Positions 33,957 to 42,969 of a DNA stretch of 64,000 bases are shown piece by piece. The notes under the pieces are model-generated. The model saw only the letters and a program-made list of their open reading frames with translations, did not search any database and was not told where the DNA came from. The stretch spans positions 3,038,001 through 3,102,000 of the forward strand of contig NZ_BNEM01000001.1 in NCBI RefSeq assembly GCF_018327705.1. The letters are read 5' to 3'. Numbering within the stretch: position 1 is the stretch's first letter; every line of letters begins with the position of its first letter. Source of the stretch: Catellatospora sp. TT07R-123. Lineage in GTDB: Bacteria > Actinomycetota > Actinomycetes > Mycobacteriales > Micromonosporaceae. A program made the translations under genes and the position numbers.

Positions 33957-34996
33957 ACGCTCACGCCGTAGACGGCGAGGGGCTCGGTGACGGGCTGGAA
34001 GTAGGTCGTGCCGCCCGAGGTGCAGTTACCGCTGCCGCCGGAGGTCAGGCCGAGCGCGACGGTGCCCGCGAACAGCGAGCCGCCGCTGTCGCCGCCCTCG
34101 GCGCAGACCGTGGTGCGGATCAGGCCGGTCACGGTGCCCTCGGCGTAGTTGACCGTCGCGCCCGTGGCGGTGACCCGGCCGCTGTGCAGGCCGGTGGTGC
34201 TGCCGCTGCGGTACACGGTCTGGTTGACCACGGCGTTGCCCGCGCTGGTGATGTCCTGCGAGGTGCCGTTGTACAGGTTCACCGTGCCGGGGTGGGCGAT
34301 GGCGGCGTTGTCGTAGCGGACGAGGCCGTAGTCGTTGCCCGGGAAGCTGGTGCCGACGCGGGCCCCGATGAGGTTCGTGCGGGCCGAGTCGGTGTACCAG
34401 CTGGCCGACAGGTTGGTGCAGTGGCCGGCGGTGAGGAAGTAGTACGTGTTCCCGGCGCGGACGTTGAAGCCGAGGGAGCACCGGTAGCCGCCGCCGTAGA
34501 TGGCGTCGCCGCCCTGGAGCAGGCGGCTGAGCGTGCCGGCCTCGTGCACGACGCGGACCGCGTCGCCGAAGCGGGCCACGACCGCGTTGAGCCGGGTCAG
34601 CTTCATGCCGGTCACGGTGCTGTCGGCGGTGACCACGACCTGGTTGCTCACCGGGTCGACGGCCCAGCTGGTGCCGGGGATGCGGGCCAGCCGGTCCAGG
34701 TCGGCGCGGGCGGCGTCGAGCTGGGCGGCCGAGTGCTTGACGACCTTGGCCACGCCGCCGGCGGCGCGGACCTTGTCGGCGGCGGCCGCGTCGGTCACGG
34801 TGACGACCATCCGGCCGTCGTCGCCGAGGAACGCGCCGGGGGACGCGAGGTCGGCGGCCAGGGCCGCCGCGGCGGTGGGCGACAGCGGGGCGGGGGCGGC
34901 GTGGGCCGGGGCGGTCGCCAGCATGCTGCCGGCGAGCAGGAGGGCGGCGACGCTCACGGTGGCGCGGCGGCGCAGCGGGTGGGTGGTCAGTTGCAC
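33950..34996 (-). CDS. Secreted S1 (alpha-lytic/streptogrisin-type) serine protease
   Basis: 348-residue preproenzyme. Signal peptide (about 1-34, ending APAHAAP), propeptide (~35-160: [34 protein letters not shown]) that acts as intramolecular chaperone, and mature chymotrypsin-fold domain. The triad is visible: His192 in FLTAGHC, Asp in [10 protein letters not shown], Ser304 in [10 protein letters not shown]; paired Cys around RCSLGF/AGHC, TVCAEGG and GNCTSG. GTG start. It is convergent with the hmaS operon and probably unrelated to biosynthesis, serving nutrition. Confidence 0.93.
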   Translation of the reverse strand: MQLTTHPLRRRATVSVAALLLAGSMLATAPAHAAPAPLSPTAAAALAADLASPGAFLGDDGRMVVTVTDAAAADKVRAAGGVAKVVKHSAAQLDAARADLDRLARIPGTSWAVDPVSNQVVVTADSTVTGMKLTRLNAVVARFGDAVRVVHEAGTLSRLLQGGDAIYGGGYRCSLGFNVRAGNTYYFLTAGHCTNLSASWYTDSARTNLIGARVGTSFPGNDYGLVRYDNAAIAHPGTVNLYNGTSQDITSAGNAVVNQTVYRSGSTTGLHSGRVTATGATVNYAEGTVTGLIRTTVCAEGGDSGGSLFAGTVALGLTSGGSGNCTSGGTTYFQPVTEPLAVYGVSVY

Positions 34997-35410
34997 TGGT
35001 CCTCCTCGGGGTTGTGGCGCGTGGGGTGGCGCGCCGGAGGTCTGACCGCCTTTGCCCGGTTAGGCATAGAACGGTCAAGGCAACATGCTTCCAAATACAG
35101 CAAGTATCTTCAATATTTGCGGCGATAGATGAATGTGCCAACGTTGCGTGACGCGGGAACCGCCGCCGTTCCCGCTGCGTCCCTCGACCATCACGCCCGC
35201 GCCCATGGGGCGCCCGCGCCCACGCCGCCGCACGGCCGCCGGGCGATCGTGCAGTTTCGGGGAAAGTGCAGGAAAAGGGGCCAGGATTCCAGCACTTTCC
35301 CCGAAACTGCACCGATCACGAGCGCGCCCCGCGTCGGCAGACGCGGGGCACGGGGCGGGGCGGGGCGGGGACGGGACCGGGCGGCGGCGCGGCGTGGCGG
35401 AGCGCGGCGG
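34997..35410. other. 414-bp intergenic region with AT-rich promoter and palindromic repeat
   Basis: Next to the protease start lies an AT-rich block (about 35050-35130) with CAAATA/TATTTG (35092-35097, 35114-35119), the likely promoter region of the protease. Further right is palindromic repeat copy 1 (35245-35316), then a G-rich GGGGC-type simple repeat (about 35345-35375) before the SGNH hydrolase stop. No gene with a ribosome binding site was seen. Confidence 0.5.
35245..35316. repeat. Palindromic intergenic repeat family I, copy 1
   Basis: 21-bp perfect arms (35249-35269 and 35292-35312; core GTTTCGGGGAAAGTGC and its complement) flanked by GATC on both sides. A second copy at 42440-42504 shares a 26-bp identical left arm and a conserved centre (GGGCCARGATTCC). 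Likely a REP-type element or a duplicated terminator. Confidence 0.8.
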
Positions 35411-36112
35411 TCAGCGGCCCAGGTGGGTGCCGAGGCGGCGGACGGTGAGGGCCGCGCAGATGCCGTGGCTGCGCAGGTTGCCGTGCAGGCCGTCGGCGCT
35501 GTAGCTGTCCGGGTCGCGCTCGGCGGGATGCCCGGTGCAGTCGACGTGCAGGGTGCCCAGGCGCGCGCCGAGGGCGGCGGTACGCTCGGAGAGCATCCGC
35601 ATCCGCCCGCCCACCTGCGGTTTCACCGCGATCGGGAACGACGGTGCGAACGACACGTCGAACATGCCGACCGTGATCACGTCGGCCCCGGCGGCCCGCA
35701 GCGCCGTGATCATCGCGGCGAGCTCGTCGTCCACCTCTTCCGGCTGGTACGACTTGCGCAGCGCGTCGTTGCCACCGGCCACGACCAGTGCCAGGTCGGG
35801 ACCGAACCGCAGCGCCCGCTCCAGCTGCGTGGCCCGGACCTCGGCGGCGCGCAGCTCGCGCACGCCGAGGTTGAGGTAGACCAGGTCGGGCTGCTGCGCG
35901 GCGAGCTCGGCGCGGATGCGGTCGCACCAGGCCAGCTCGACGTAGCCGGGCACCGGGTCGCCGACGCCGGAGGCGACGCTGTCGCCGAGCACCGCGAACC
36001 GCTTCCACGGATGCCCGGCCAGCAGCCGCGCCGACTCCCCCGGCGCCAGGCAGTACGGATCGGCGGCCTCGGCGAGCTGGTCGTACCCGGCGAGCGGGCC
36101 GTCAGCCGCCAT
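35411..36112 (-). CDS. SGNH/GDSL hydrolase, cytosolic
   Basis: 233 residues. SGNH fold: block I Ser in FAVLGDSVASGVGDP (Ser about 43), Gly in NLGVRELR, Asn in VVAGGNDALRK, and the final Asp-X-X-His in YSADGLHGN. No signal peptide. Acts on esters or acyl thioesters. Its ATG lies inside the end of the upstream MFS gene (11-bp overlap), so ligase (37976), MFS (36102) and this hydrolase form one operon. A thioesterase or deacylase role in the pathway is possible. Confidence 0.88.
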   Translation of the reverse strand: MAADGPLAGYDQLAEAADPYCLAPGESARLLAGHPWKRFAVLGDSVASGVGDPVPGYVELAWCDRIRAELAAQQPDLVYLNLGVRELRAAEVRATQLERALRFGPDLALVVAGGNDALRKSYQPEEVDDELAAMITALRAAGADVITVGMFDVSFAPSFPIAVKPQVGGRMRMLSERTAALGARLGTLHVDCTGHPAERDPDSYSADGLHGNLRSHGICAALTVRRLGTHLGR

Positions 36113-37979
36113 GGTTGGCCTTGCCGCGCGGGTCGGGCTGGGCGGGCAGGCGCACCTCGCTCAGCTCGGCCATCTCCGACAGCCCCGCCAGCTTCGCCTC
36201 CAGCTCGGCCAGCTCGTTGCGCATCCGCTCGGCCTGGCGCGTCGCCTCGGTCTGGTCGGCGGCCAGCGCCTCCTCGACGCTGCGGCGCACGCCGGGCACG
36301 TCGAGCAGAGTCAGCATGCTCAGCGCCTCGGAGCTCTTCACCAGGTGGCGGGCGCCGAGCAGGTTGCGTCCCTTGCGCACCTCGACCAGCCACTGGCCGT
36401 TGGCGTACGCGAGGGTGACCGCCAGCCGGGCGGGCAGCCGCGCCGCACCCGTGAGCACCGCCGGGGCGTCCACGTTGAGCTGCCGCCAGGTGCGGTACAC
36501 GAACACCGGCAGCAGCAGCGCCACCAGGTACGCCCCCACGGCGACGGCGAGCGCGACGCGCAGTTCGTATCGGCCGGTGACCCAGCCGCCGGCCACGGTG
36601 CCGACGGGGATGCCCAGGTAGGCGACGGCCGCCGCGTAGCCGCCGATGCGGCTGCGGATCGGGGCGGGCACCCGGTGCGACAGCAGCGTGCCCAGCGCGG
36701 GCGTCACCGACGACATGGTGGCGCCGGACAGGAAGGACACGACGACGACCAGCAGCAGCACCGGCCGCAGCCCGTCGAGCACGGCCAGGGTGCCGCCTCC
36801 GGCCAGGAAGCCCAGCGCCACCAGCAGGTAGCGCATCGGCTCGCGGGCCAGACCCGACAGCACCACCGCGCCGGTGACGGCGCCGAGGGCGAACGCGCCG
36901 CCGAGCAGGCCGAGCAGCGCCGGTTCGCGCAGGGCCTCGCCGACCCAGACCAGCACCAGGATCACGGCACCTGCCTGCACCAGCAGGTTGGTGCAGAACA
37001 GCACCGCCGCCAGGCGGCGCACCAGGCCGTCGGAGCGCAGTTCCGCCAGGGCGCCGCGGCGCAGGTCGCGGCGCGAGGTCCGCGCGATCGGCGGCGCCTG
37101 GTGGTACGGGTTTGCCGACGGCTGCCCGCCCACCGTGGACTGGGGCGCGGTCTGCGCCGCAGCCGGGCCGCCGGACTGCTGGGGCTGCCGCTGGGCGGGC
37201 ACGGTCGCCTCGACGGGCTCGTCGGCGCCGTCGACGTCGTGCACCTCGACCGGCTCGGTGACCACGTCGCGCGAGCTCGCGGCCGCGCGGGTGCCCGGGT
37301 CGGCCGGCAGCACCTCGCCGACCATCGCCTCGGACACCGGTTCGGGCGCGGGCGCGGTGCGCACCGACGCGGCGTACACGGTCAGCGCGGCCGCGGCCGC
37401 GCACACCAGCGCGGTGCACCAGAGCACGCCGGCCGGGCCGAGCCAGACGGCCAGGCCGCCCGCGGCCACGCCGACGCAGACCAGCAGCACCCACTGGACG
37501 CCGGTGACCAGGTCCGACCGCGGCGCCCGGGTCGCACCCGGGCCGGACTCCCGGCGCAGCGCGTCCTTGGTGCGGTCGCTGAGCGCGCGCAGCGCGCCGA
37601 CGCCCGCGGCCAGCCCGGCCACGGCCGCGACGGGGGCGGTGGGCAGCGCGAAGAACGCGAGCCCGGCCAGCGCCGCCGCCGACAGCAGATCGAACACGAC
37701 GGTGGCCGGGCCGGTGTCGCGGCTGCGGTCGGCCAGCCGGGTGCCCAGCGGACCCGCCACCAGGTATGCCAGCAGCTGCGCGGCGCCGACGATGCCGACG
37801 CGGACCAGCGCGGCGCGGTCGGGGTCCTGCGCGGCGAGCACCAGCCACGCCACGGCCAGGAACGACACCCGGGTGGCCAGTGTGGACACCGCGTCGGCGG
37901 CCAGCACCGCCAGCGTGCCGACTGGCTGGGCGTCCTCGTCGGCCTCGGGCTCGACCAGCGTATCGGGGATGGACATCAT
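36102..37979 (-). CDS. MFS exporter with long central loop and C-terminal coiled coil
   Basis: 625 residues, paralogue of the transporter at 19136. The first helices read ADAVSTLATRVSFLAVAWLVLAA. A ~100-residue Pro/Gln/acidic cytoplasmic loop between helices 6 and 7 (around DVDGADEPVEATVPAQRQPQQ) makes it unusually long. The tail (about 530-625) reads LTLAYANGQWLVEVRKGRNLLGARHLV then LDVPGVRRSVEEALAADQTEATRQAERMRNELAELEAKLAGL, matching the 19136 tail in layout and forming a coiled coil. The ATG overlaps the ligase stop (ATGA). Probably a second product exporter. Confidence 0.87.
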   Translation of the reverse strand: MMSIPDTLVEPEADEDAQPVGTLAVLAADAVSTLATRVSFLAVAWLVLAAQDPDRAALVRVGIVGAAQLLAYLVAGPLGTRLADRSRDTGPATVVFDLLSAAALAGLAFFALPTAPVAAVAGLAAGVGALRALSDRTKDALRRESGPGATRAPRSDLVTGVQWVLLVCVGVAAGGLAVWLGPAGVLWCTALVCAAAAALTVYAASVRTAPAPEPVSEAMVGEVLPADPGTRAAASSRDVVTEPVEVHDVDGADEPVEATVPAQRQPQQSGGPAAAQTAPQSTVGGQPSANPYHQAPPIARTSRRDLRRGALAELRSDGLVRRLAAVLFCTNLLVQAGAVILVLVWVGEALREPALLGLLGGAFALGAVTGAVVLSGLAREPMRYLLVALGFLAGGGTLAVLDGLRPVLLLVVVVSFLSGATMSSVTPALGTLLSHRVPAPIRSRIGGYAAAVAYLGIPVGTVAGGWVTGRYELRVALAVAVGAYLVALLLPVFVYRTWRQLNVDAPAVLTGAARLPARLAVTLAYANGQWLVEVRKGRNLLGARHLVKSSEALSMLTLLDVPGVRRSVEEALAADQTEATRQAERMRNELAELEAKLAGLSEMAELSEVRLPAQPDPRGKANHGG

Positions 37980-39541
37980 GCCTCCTGAACGCCCGCGAGG
38001 TAGCGCTCGCGCAGCGCCTTCTTGTCGACCTTGCCCGACTCGGTGAGCGGGAACACGTCGATGAACTCGATCTGCTGCGGCGCCCACATCGCGTTGAGCT
38101 CGGCGGCGGCGTGCGCGCGCAACTCGTCGCCGGTGACGGTGGCGCCCTCGGCGGGCACCACGTACGCGAAGACGGACTCGCCCTCCAGCTCGTGCGGAAC
38201 GCCGATCACGGCTGCGGCGCGCACCTGCGGGTGGCCCGCCAGCGCGTCCTCGACCGGGCGGCAGAAGACGTTGGTGCTGCTCAGACCGGTCACGATCATG
38301 TCCTTGACCCGGTCGAGCAGGTAGAGGTAGCCGTGCTCGTCGAGGCGGCCCACGTCGCCGGTGCGCAGCCAGCCGCCGACCAGCGTCTGCTCGGTCAGCT
38401 CCGGCATGCCCCAGTACCCGGCCATCAGCAGCGATCCGGAGACCCACACCTCGCCGACCTCGCCGGCGGGCAGCACCCTGCCGTCCTCGTCGCGGACCTC
38501 GACCTTGACGTCGCCGTAGGGCACGCCGCAGGAGGCCAGCCGCTCCGGGTGCGCGGGGTCGTGGTCCAGATTGGGCATGGCGGTGATGAACGGGGACTCG
38601 CTCATGCCGTACACGATGCGCATGACCGGGCCGAAGCGGGCGATGGCCTGGGTGAGCCGGGCCGGGGCGGCCGCGGCGCCGGAGACGGTCAGCGTCAGCA
38701 GGCTGCTGAAGTCGGCGTCGGCCGACGCCGGGTCGTCGAGCAGCACGTACATCAGCGGCGGCGCGAGCAGCGTGCTGTTGATGCGCTCCCGCGCGATGGT
38801 CTCGTAGAACACCGGGTATTCCAGGCCGTCCTGCAGGAACGCGGTGCCGCCGCTGAACAGGGTCATGAACAGCGCGGTCTGCGCGCTGACGTGCCAGGTC
38901 CCGGCGATGAGCAGGTGGCGCAGCAGGGGCGCGCCGCTGGCCAGGTAGAACTCCGACAGCAGGTGCAGCGCGGCGAAGAACGTGTGCCGGTGGTGCACCA
39001 GCTTCGGCGAGCCGGTGGTGCCGCCGGTCTGGAAGAGCGAGCTGGGCTCGGCGATGACCTCGGCGGGATCGAACGGCAGCTCGGTCGCCTTGTCCGCGGT
39101 CAGGTCGGGCCCGGCGCCGCCGGGGCCGAAGCAGAGCACCGGGCGCGGCGCCGCGAGCTCGGCCAGCTCGCCGCCCATCTTGGCCAGCAGCACGGCGTCG
39201 TACACGAAGAAGTCGACCTCGGCCAGGTCGAGGAAGCCGCGGCGGAACCGGTCGGGGGCGTTGTTGGCGATCCACGCGGTGCGGCAGCCGAGCAGATGCG
39301 CGGCCAGCTGGAGGAAGACGGACTCGGACGGGTTGCGGGCGAGCACGCCGATGGCGCTGCCTGGCCGCACCCCGTGCCGCCACAGCGCGGCGGCCATCGC
39401 GACCACCTCGGCATGCAGCTCCGCATAGGTGTATCTGTGTCCGTCGACGCCTACCAGCGCCTCGGCGTCGCCGTACTGCGCGAACAGCGTCAACGCCCGG
39501 CGGGCGTAGTTGGATGCGGGATCAAAGGTCAGCTCGCCCAC
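37976..39541 (-). CDS. Acyl-CoA ligase-like adenylate-forming enzyme
   Basis: 521 residues, ANL superfamily. P-loop LFQTGGTTGSPKLVHHRH, A5 YGMSESPF, A7 WLRTGDVGRLDEHGYLYLLDRVKDMIVTG, A10 Lys in ESGKVDKKALRERY. It is a paralogue of the ligase at 48643: the two align from their N-termini (NYARRALTLFAQYG / NYAAQALVVFDGYG) through every motif. GTG start, first gene of the operon with an MFS exporter and an SGNH hydrolase. The two could activate two different side-chain acids of one product. Confidence 0.88.
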   Translation of the reverse strand: MGELTFDPASNYARRALTLFAQYGDAEALVGVDGHRYTYAELHAEVVAMAAALWRHGVRPGSAIGVLARNPSESVFLQLAAHLLGCRTAWIANNAPDRFRRGFLDLAEVDFFVYDAVLLAKMGGELAELAAPRPVLCFGPGGAGPDLTADKATELPFDPAEVIAEPSSLFQTGGTTGSPKLVHHRHTFFAALHLLSEFYLASGAPLLRHLLIAGTWHVSAQTALFMTLFSGGTAFLQDGLEYPVFYETIARERINSTLLAPPLMYVLLDDPASADADFSSLLTLTVSGAAAAPARLTQAIARFGPVMRIVYGMSESPFITAMPNLDHDPAHPERLASCGVPYGDVKVEVRDEDGRVLPAGEVGEVWVSGSLLMAGYWGMPELTEQTLVGGWLRTGDVGRLDEHGYLYLLDRVKDMIVTGLSSTNVFCRPVEDALAGHPQVRAAAVIGVPHELEGESVFAYVVPAEGATVTGDELRAHAAAELNAMWAPQQIEFIDVFPLTESGKVDKKALRERYLAGVQEA

Positions 39542-39868
39542 GCGACGTCACCCCTGTTTGGTCAGGTTTCCAGCGGATTCGCTGGTGGCAGCCACTTCCC
39601 GCGGTAGGGGCGCGGCCTACGCGGGGACGATACCGGGGCGTCGGTGGATCGGCTACTGGCACTTCGCATCGATCTAATCTGCAATCGGGACATTTGACAA
39701 CGCAAACGTCTGGTGTGGATCGGCAGGCCGACCGGCCGTTCCCCCCTGCGCCCGAAGCGGCTTACACTGCCGGTCTGGCGCCCCACCGGTGATCGACGGG
39801 CATGGACCCCCGTATCGCACCGGCCCGCCGTTCGCACTGTCCCCCAGTGACCGAGAGGCCTGCCCACC
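39542..39868. promoter_or_regulatory. 327-bp divergent promoter region ligase / SGNH hydrolase
   Basis: No gene. Plus strand: TTGACA (39694-39699) and, nearer the gene, TACACT (39763-39768) as a possible -10. An imperfect inverted repeat CGCGGTAGG/CCTACGCGG (39600-39622) lies nearer the ligase start. Each promoter call is weak on its own. Confidence 0.3.
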
Positions 39869-41164
39869 ATGAACAGCCCCCGGCAACGCCAACTCCTGAT
39901 GGCCCTGGTCACGATCGTGGCAGTGGGCTCGACCCTGCTGGTCGCGACCGCCAACAGCAAGGCCGTGGCACCCGAACCGGAGCGGTGGACCGGTTCGTGG
40001 TCGGCCGCGCTGACCGCCGCGGGGGCGGGCAAGTCGAAGGACGGCTTCGCCGACCAGACGATCCGGATGTTCGTGCACACCTCCGTCGGCGGCACCGCCG
40101 CGCGCATCCGGCTGTCCAACCGGTTCGGCACCGCGCCGCTGACCATCGGGCACGCCACCGTCGCGCTGCCCTGGCCCGAGGCGGGCCCCGGCGACATCAA
40201 GCCCGGCTCGGCGATCGACGCCACGTTCAGCGGGCAGCGTTCCATCACCATCCCGGCCGGCGGCAGCGCGGTCAGCGACCCGGTGCACATGGAGGTGCCG
40301 AAGTCGCAGGACGTCGCGGTCAGCCTGTACGTCCCGGTCGCGTCCGGTCCGGCCACCTGGCACGTGTACGCCCGCGAGACGTCCTTCATCGGCCAGGGCG
40401 ACCACGCCAACGACGCCAGCGGCGCCAAGCTGCCCGAGACCCGCAACAACTGGTACTACCTGACCGGTCTCGACGTGCTCAACCGCTCCGGCCAGGGCTC
40501 GATCGTGGTGCTGGGCGACTCCATCACCGACGGGTTCCGGTCGACCGTCAACGCCGACCACCGCTGGACCGACTACCTCGGGTGGCGGCTCAACAAGGAG
40601 GCGCCGGGCGGCAAGGCCCCCGGCGTCCTGAATTCGGGCCTGGCGGGCAACCGGCTCACCCTCAACGGCAGCGACGGCGGCTTCAACGAGCTCGGCATGA
40701 ACGGCTCGGCGCGGTTCCACTTCGACGTGCTCGGGCAGACCGGGGTCCGCACCGTGATCCTGGAGCTGGGCATCAACGACGTCTGGCTCAGCCAGGACAA
40801 CGCCGACAACATCATCGCCCGCCTCCAGGCGATGTCCCAGCTCGCGCACCAGTCCGGCCTGAAGATCATCATGTGTACGCTGAGCCCCTGGAACGCGTTC
40901 GAGTCGGCGCCCGGCGTGGTGGCCTACACGCCGACGCTGGACTCGGTGCGGCTGACGGTGAACTCCTACATCCGCACCACCACCGACTTCGACGCGGTCA
41001 TCGACTTCGACGCGGTGCTGCGCAACCCGGCCGACCCGTCGAAGCTGCGCCCCGAGTGGGACAGCGGCGACCACATCCACCCCAACGACAAGGGCAACGA
41101 GGCGATGGCCAACGCCGTCCCGCTCGACCTGCTCCTGCTCGACGAGGACGAGGACCTGCGCTGA
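39869..41164 (+). CDS. Secreted SGNH/GDSL hydrolase (carbohydrate-esterase-like)
   Basis: 431 residues. Signal peptide or N-terminal anchor (LLMALVTIVAVGSTLLVATANS, about 9-32). An N-terminal beta domain (WTGSWSAALTAAG ... RMFVHTSVGGTAARIRLSNRFG) precedes the catalytic SGNH domain: Ser218 in VVLGDSITDG, Gly in NSGLAGNRL, Asn in LGINDVWL, Asp/His in GDHIHPNDKGN. This two-domain layout is common in actinobacterial secreted esterases. One nucleotide separates it from the P450 gene (TGACATG), an unusual coupling of a secreted hydrolase with a monooxygenase. It may unmask a secreted, acylated product (inference). Confidence 0.88.
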   Translation: MNSPRQRQLLMALVTIVAVGSTLLVATANSKAVAPEPERWTGSWSAALTAAGAGKSKDGFADQTIRMFVHTSVGGTAARIRLSNRFGTAPLTIGHATVALPWPEAGPGDIKPGSAIDATFSGQRSITIPAGGSAVSDPVHMEVPKSQDVAVSLYVPVASGPATWHVYARETSFIGQGDHANDASGAKLPETRNNWYYLTGLDVLNRSGQGSIVVLGDSITDGFRSTVNADHRWTDYLGWRLNKEAPGGKAPGVLNSGLAGNRLTLNGSDGGFNELGMNGSARFHFDVLGQTGVRTVILELGINDVWLSQDNADNIIARLQAMSQLAHQSGLKIIMCTLSPWNAFESAPGVVAYTPTLDSVRLTVNSYIRTTTDFDAVIDFDAVLRNPADPSKLRPEWDSGDHIHPNDKGNEAMANAVPLDLLLLDEDEDLR

Positions 41165-41165
41165 C

Positions 41166-42392
41166 ATGGCCGCCGAGGTCTCGCTGGCATCGCTGCACAC
41201 CGACGAGGTGCGGCGCGATCCGTACCCGTTCTACGCCGCACTGCACGCCCGCGGCCCGGTCTGCCGGGTCGCGCCCGGCGACCGGTACGCCTTCGTCGTG
41301 CACGGATACGACGCGTCGGCGCACGTGCTGCGGGACTCGGCCACGTTCAAGGTGATGGACGAGACCCTCATGGGCACGCCGCCGACCTGGGCGGACGACC
41401 GGGCGCTGGCCGTCTTCATGAACTCGGTGTTCTTCACCAACGCGCCCCGGCACACCCGGATGCGCAAGATGTTCAACCAGGCGTTCACCCCGCGCCGGAT
41501 CAACGCGCTGGAGCCGGCGATCGACCGGCTCACCGCGGACCTGCTCGACCACCTGGCCGCGCAGGCGGCCGGGGGCAGCAAGGTGGATTTCATGGCGGAG
41601 TTCGCGTTCCCGCTGCCCGCCAACGTGCTCGGGGAGCTGCTCGGGGTGCCCGAGGAGCGGCGCGCCTGGTACCGGCCCCGGGCGATGGCCCTGGGCGCGA
41701 TCCTGGAGCTCGGCGGCAGCACCCCGGCCAACGTCGCCGCCGCCAACACCGCCTCGGAGGAGATCACCGCGTACTTCGGGGAGCTGGCCGCGGCGCGGCG
41801 GGCCGACCCGCGCGACGACATGATCACCGCGCTGGTGCAGGCCCTGGAGTCCGACGGCGACCAGCTCAGCGAGCACGAACTGCTGGCCAACCTGATCGTG
41901 GTGTTCAACGCCGGGTTCGTCACCACCACGCATCTGCTGGGCAACGGCCTGACCCTGCTGCTCGACCGCCCCGACGAGCTGGCCCGCCTGCGCGCCGACC
42001 CGGCCCTGGCCCCCCAGTACGTCGAGGAGATCCTGCGCTACGAGGTGCCCACGCACTTCTCGGTGCGATACACCGCCGCCGACACCGAGGTGGCGGGCGT
42101 GGAGATCCCGAAGGGAAGCTGGGTGCTGGTGCTGCTTGCCGCCGCCAACCGCGACCCGGCGCACTACGCGGACCCGGACGTCTTCGACCCGACGCGCACC
42201 GAGGCCTCCACGCTCAGCTTCGGCGGCGGCGCCCACTACTGCCTGGGCGCGGCGCTGGCCCGGCTGGAGGGGCAGCGCGGGCTCACCATGCTGCTCGACC
42301 GGTTCGCCGACATCAGCCTCGCCGAACCCCCCGGCACCCCGCGCCAGCTGATGCTGCGCGGCCACGACCAGCTCTGGGTCACCCTCGCCTGA
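41166..42392 (+). CDS. Cytochrome P450 with atypical I-helix (paralogue 1)
   Basis: 408 residues. Haem loop LSFGGGAHYCLGAALARLEG with Cys359; ExxR in VEEILRYEVP. The I-helix reads FNAGFVTTTHLLGNGL (Ala249-Thr254): the acid of the usual AGx(D/E)T(T/S) is Val252. The P450 at 46168 has the same change, and the two are alike throughout (AEFAFPLP.NV.GELLGVPE, ELGG.T). Such P450s may rely on a substrate group or water for proton delivery, or catalyse something other than simple hydroxylation. Coupled to the secreted SGNH hydrolase upstream and followed by the palindromic repeat copy 2. No ferredoxin gene was found. Confidence 0.92.
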   Translation: MAAEVSLASLHTDEVRRDPYPFYAALHARGPVCRVAPGDRYAFVVHGYDASAHVLRDSATFKVMDETLMGTPPTWADDRALAVFMNSVFFTNAPRHTRMRKMFNQAFTPRRINALEPAIDRLTADLLDHLAAQAAGGSKVDFMAEFAFPLPANVLGELLGVPEERRAWYRPRAMALGAILELGGSTPANVAAANTASEEITAYFGELAAARRADPRDDMITALVQALESDGDQLSEHELLANLIVVFNAGFVTTTHLLGNGLTLLLDRPDELARLRADPALAPQYVEEILRYEVPTHFSVRYTAADTEVAGVEIPKGSWVLVLLAAANRDPAHYADPDVFDPTRTEASTLSFGGGAHYCLGAALARLEGQRGLTMLLDRFADISLAEPPGTPRQLMLRGHDQLWVTLA

Positions 42393-42439
42393 CCCCCGCC
42401 GCCCTCCCCGGGGGGCGGACGGGGCGGACGGCGGGCGGG

Positions 42440-42504
42440 ATCGTGCAGTTTCGGGGAAAGTGCACGAATGCGGGCCAAGATTCCCGCACTTTCCCCGAAA
42501 CTGC
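42440..42504. repeat. Palindromic intergenic repeat family I, copy 2
   Basis: Left arm 42443-42463 (GTGCAGTTTCGGGGAAAGTGC split as in copy 1, preceded by GATC) and right arm 42486-42504. It lies between the converging P450 and membrane-protein genes, so it can act as a terminator for both. The copies at 35.2 and 42.4 kb flank the ligase-MFS-hydrolase-P450 block exactly. Confidence 0.8.
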
Positions 42505-42512
42505 CGCTCGGC

Positions 42513-42875
42513 TCAGACGGCCGGGGGCTCGCCCGACGTCACCGCCGGGCGGGGCGGGAGCTCGCTCTGGATGCGGCGCCAGTGGTAGATGTACACCGGC
42601 ACCGCGATCAGCAGCATCGTGCCCGAGCTGACCAGGCCGAGCACCGAGTTGCGCCGCTGCGAGTCCTTGGCCTGCTGTTCCAGCCGCTGCTGCTCCTCCG
42701 GGCTGATCTTGCTGTCGGGCGCGATGTAGCCGTACCCGTAGCCGGGGTCGGGGTACAGCAGCTCGACCGTGCCGCGGACCAGGCTCACCGCGGCGAAGAG
42801 CGAGATGATGAGGGTGATCAGGCAGACCAGGTACAGGTACAGGTTGCGCAGGGTCATCCGGTCGCCGATGGACAT
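42513..42875 (-). CDS. Small membrane protein, two TM helices
   Basis: 120 residues from ATG 42875, which has GGAAGGGGAG upstream; the longer frame to 42923 would lack one. Two hydrophobic segments (LYLYLVCLITLIISLFAAVSLV, about 12-33; NSVLGLVSSGTMLLIAVPVYIYHW, about 76-98) flank a Tyr/Gly-rich external loop (DPGYGYGYIAPDS) and a short charged helix. Resembles small DUF-type membrane proteins of actinobacteria; function unknown. Confidence 0.75.
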   Translation of the reverse strand: MSIGDRMTLRNLYLYLVCLITLIISLFAAVSLVRGTVELLYPDPGYGYGYIAPDSKISPEEQQRLEQQAKDSQRRNSVLGLVSSGTMLLIAVPVYIYHWRRIQSELPPRPAVTSGEPPAV

Positions 42876-42969
42876 AACCGCTCCCCTTCCAGCCCACCCC
42901 GGGCGAGGCGGGCACCTGCGCACATTGTCCGCCGCCGATGGCGGCCGCGCGTGGGGAACGGGGCCGGAA

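Noticed and set aside
36102-39383. Apparent 1093-residue fusion of ligase and MFS protein
   Set aside because: The upstream third is out of frame with the ligase motifs; the real genes are 37976-39541 and 36102-37979 joined by an ATGA overlap.
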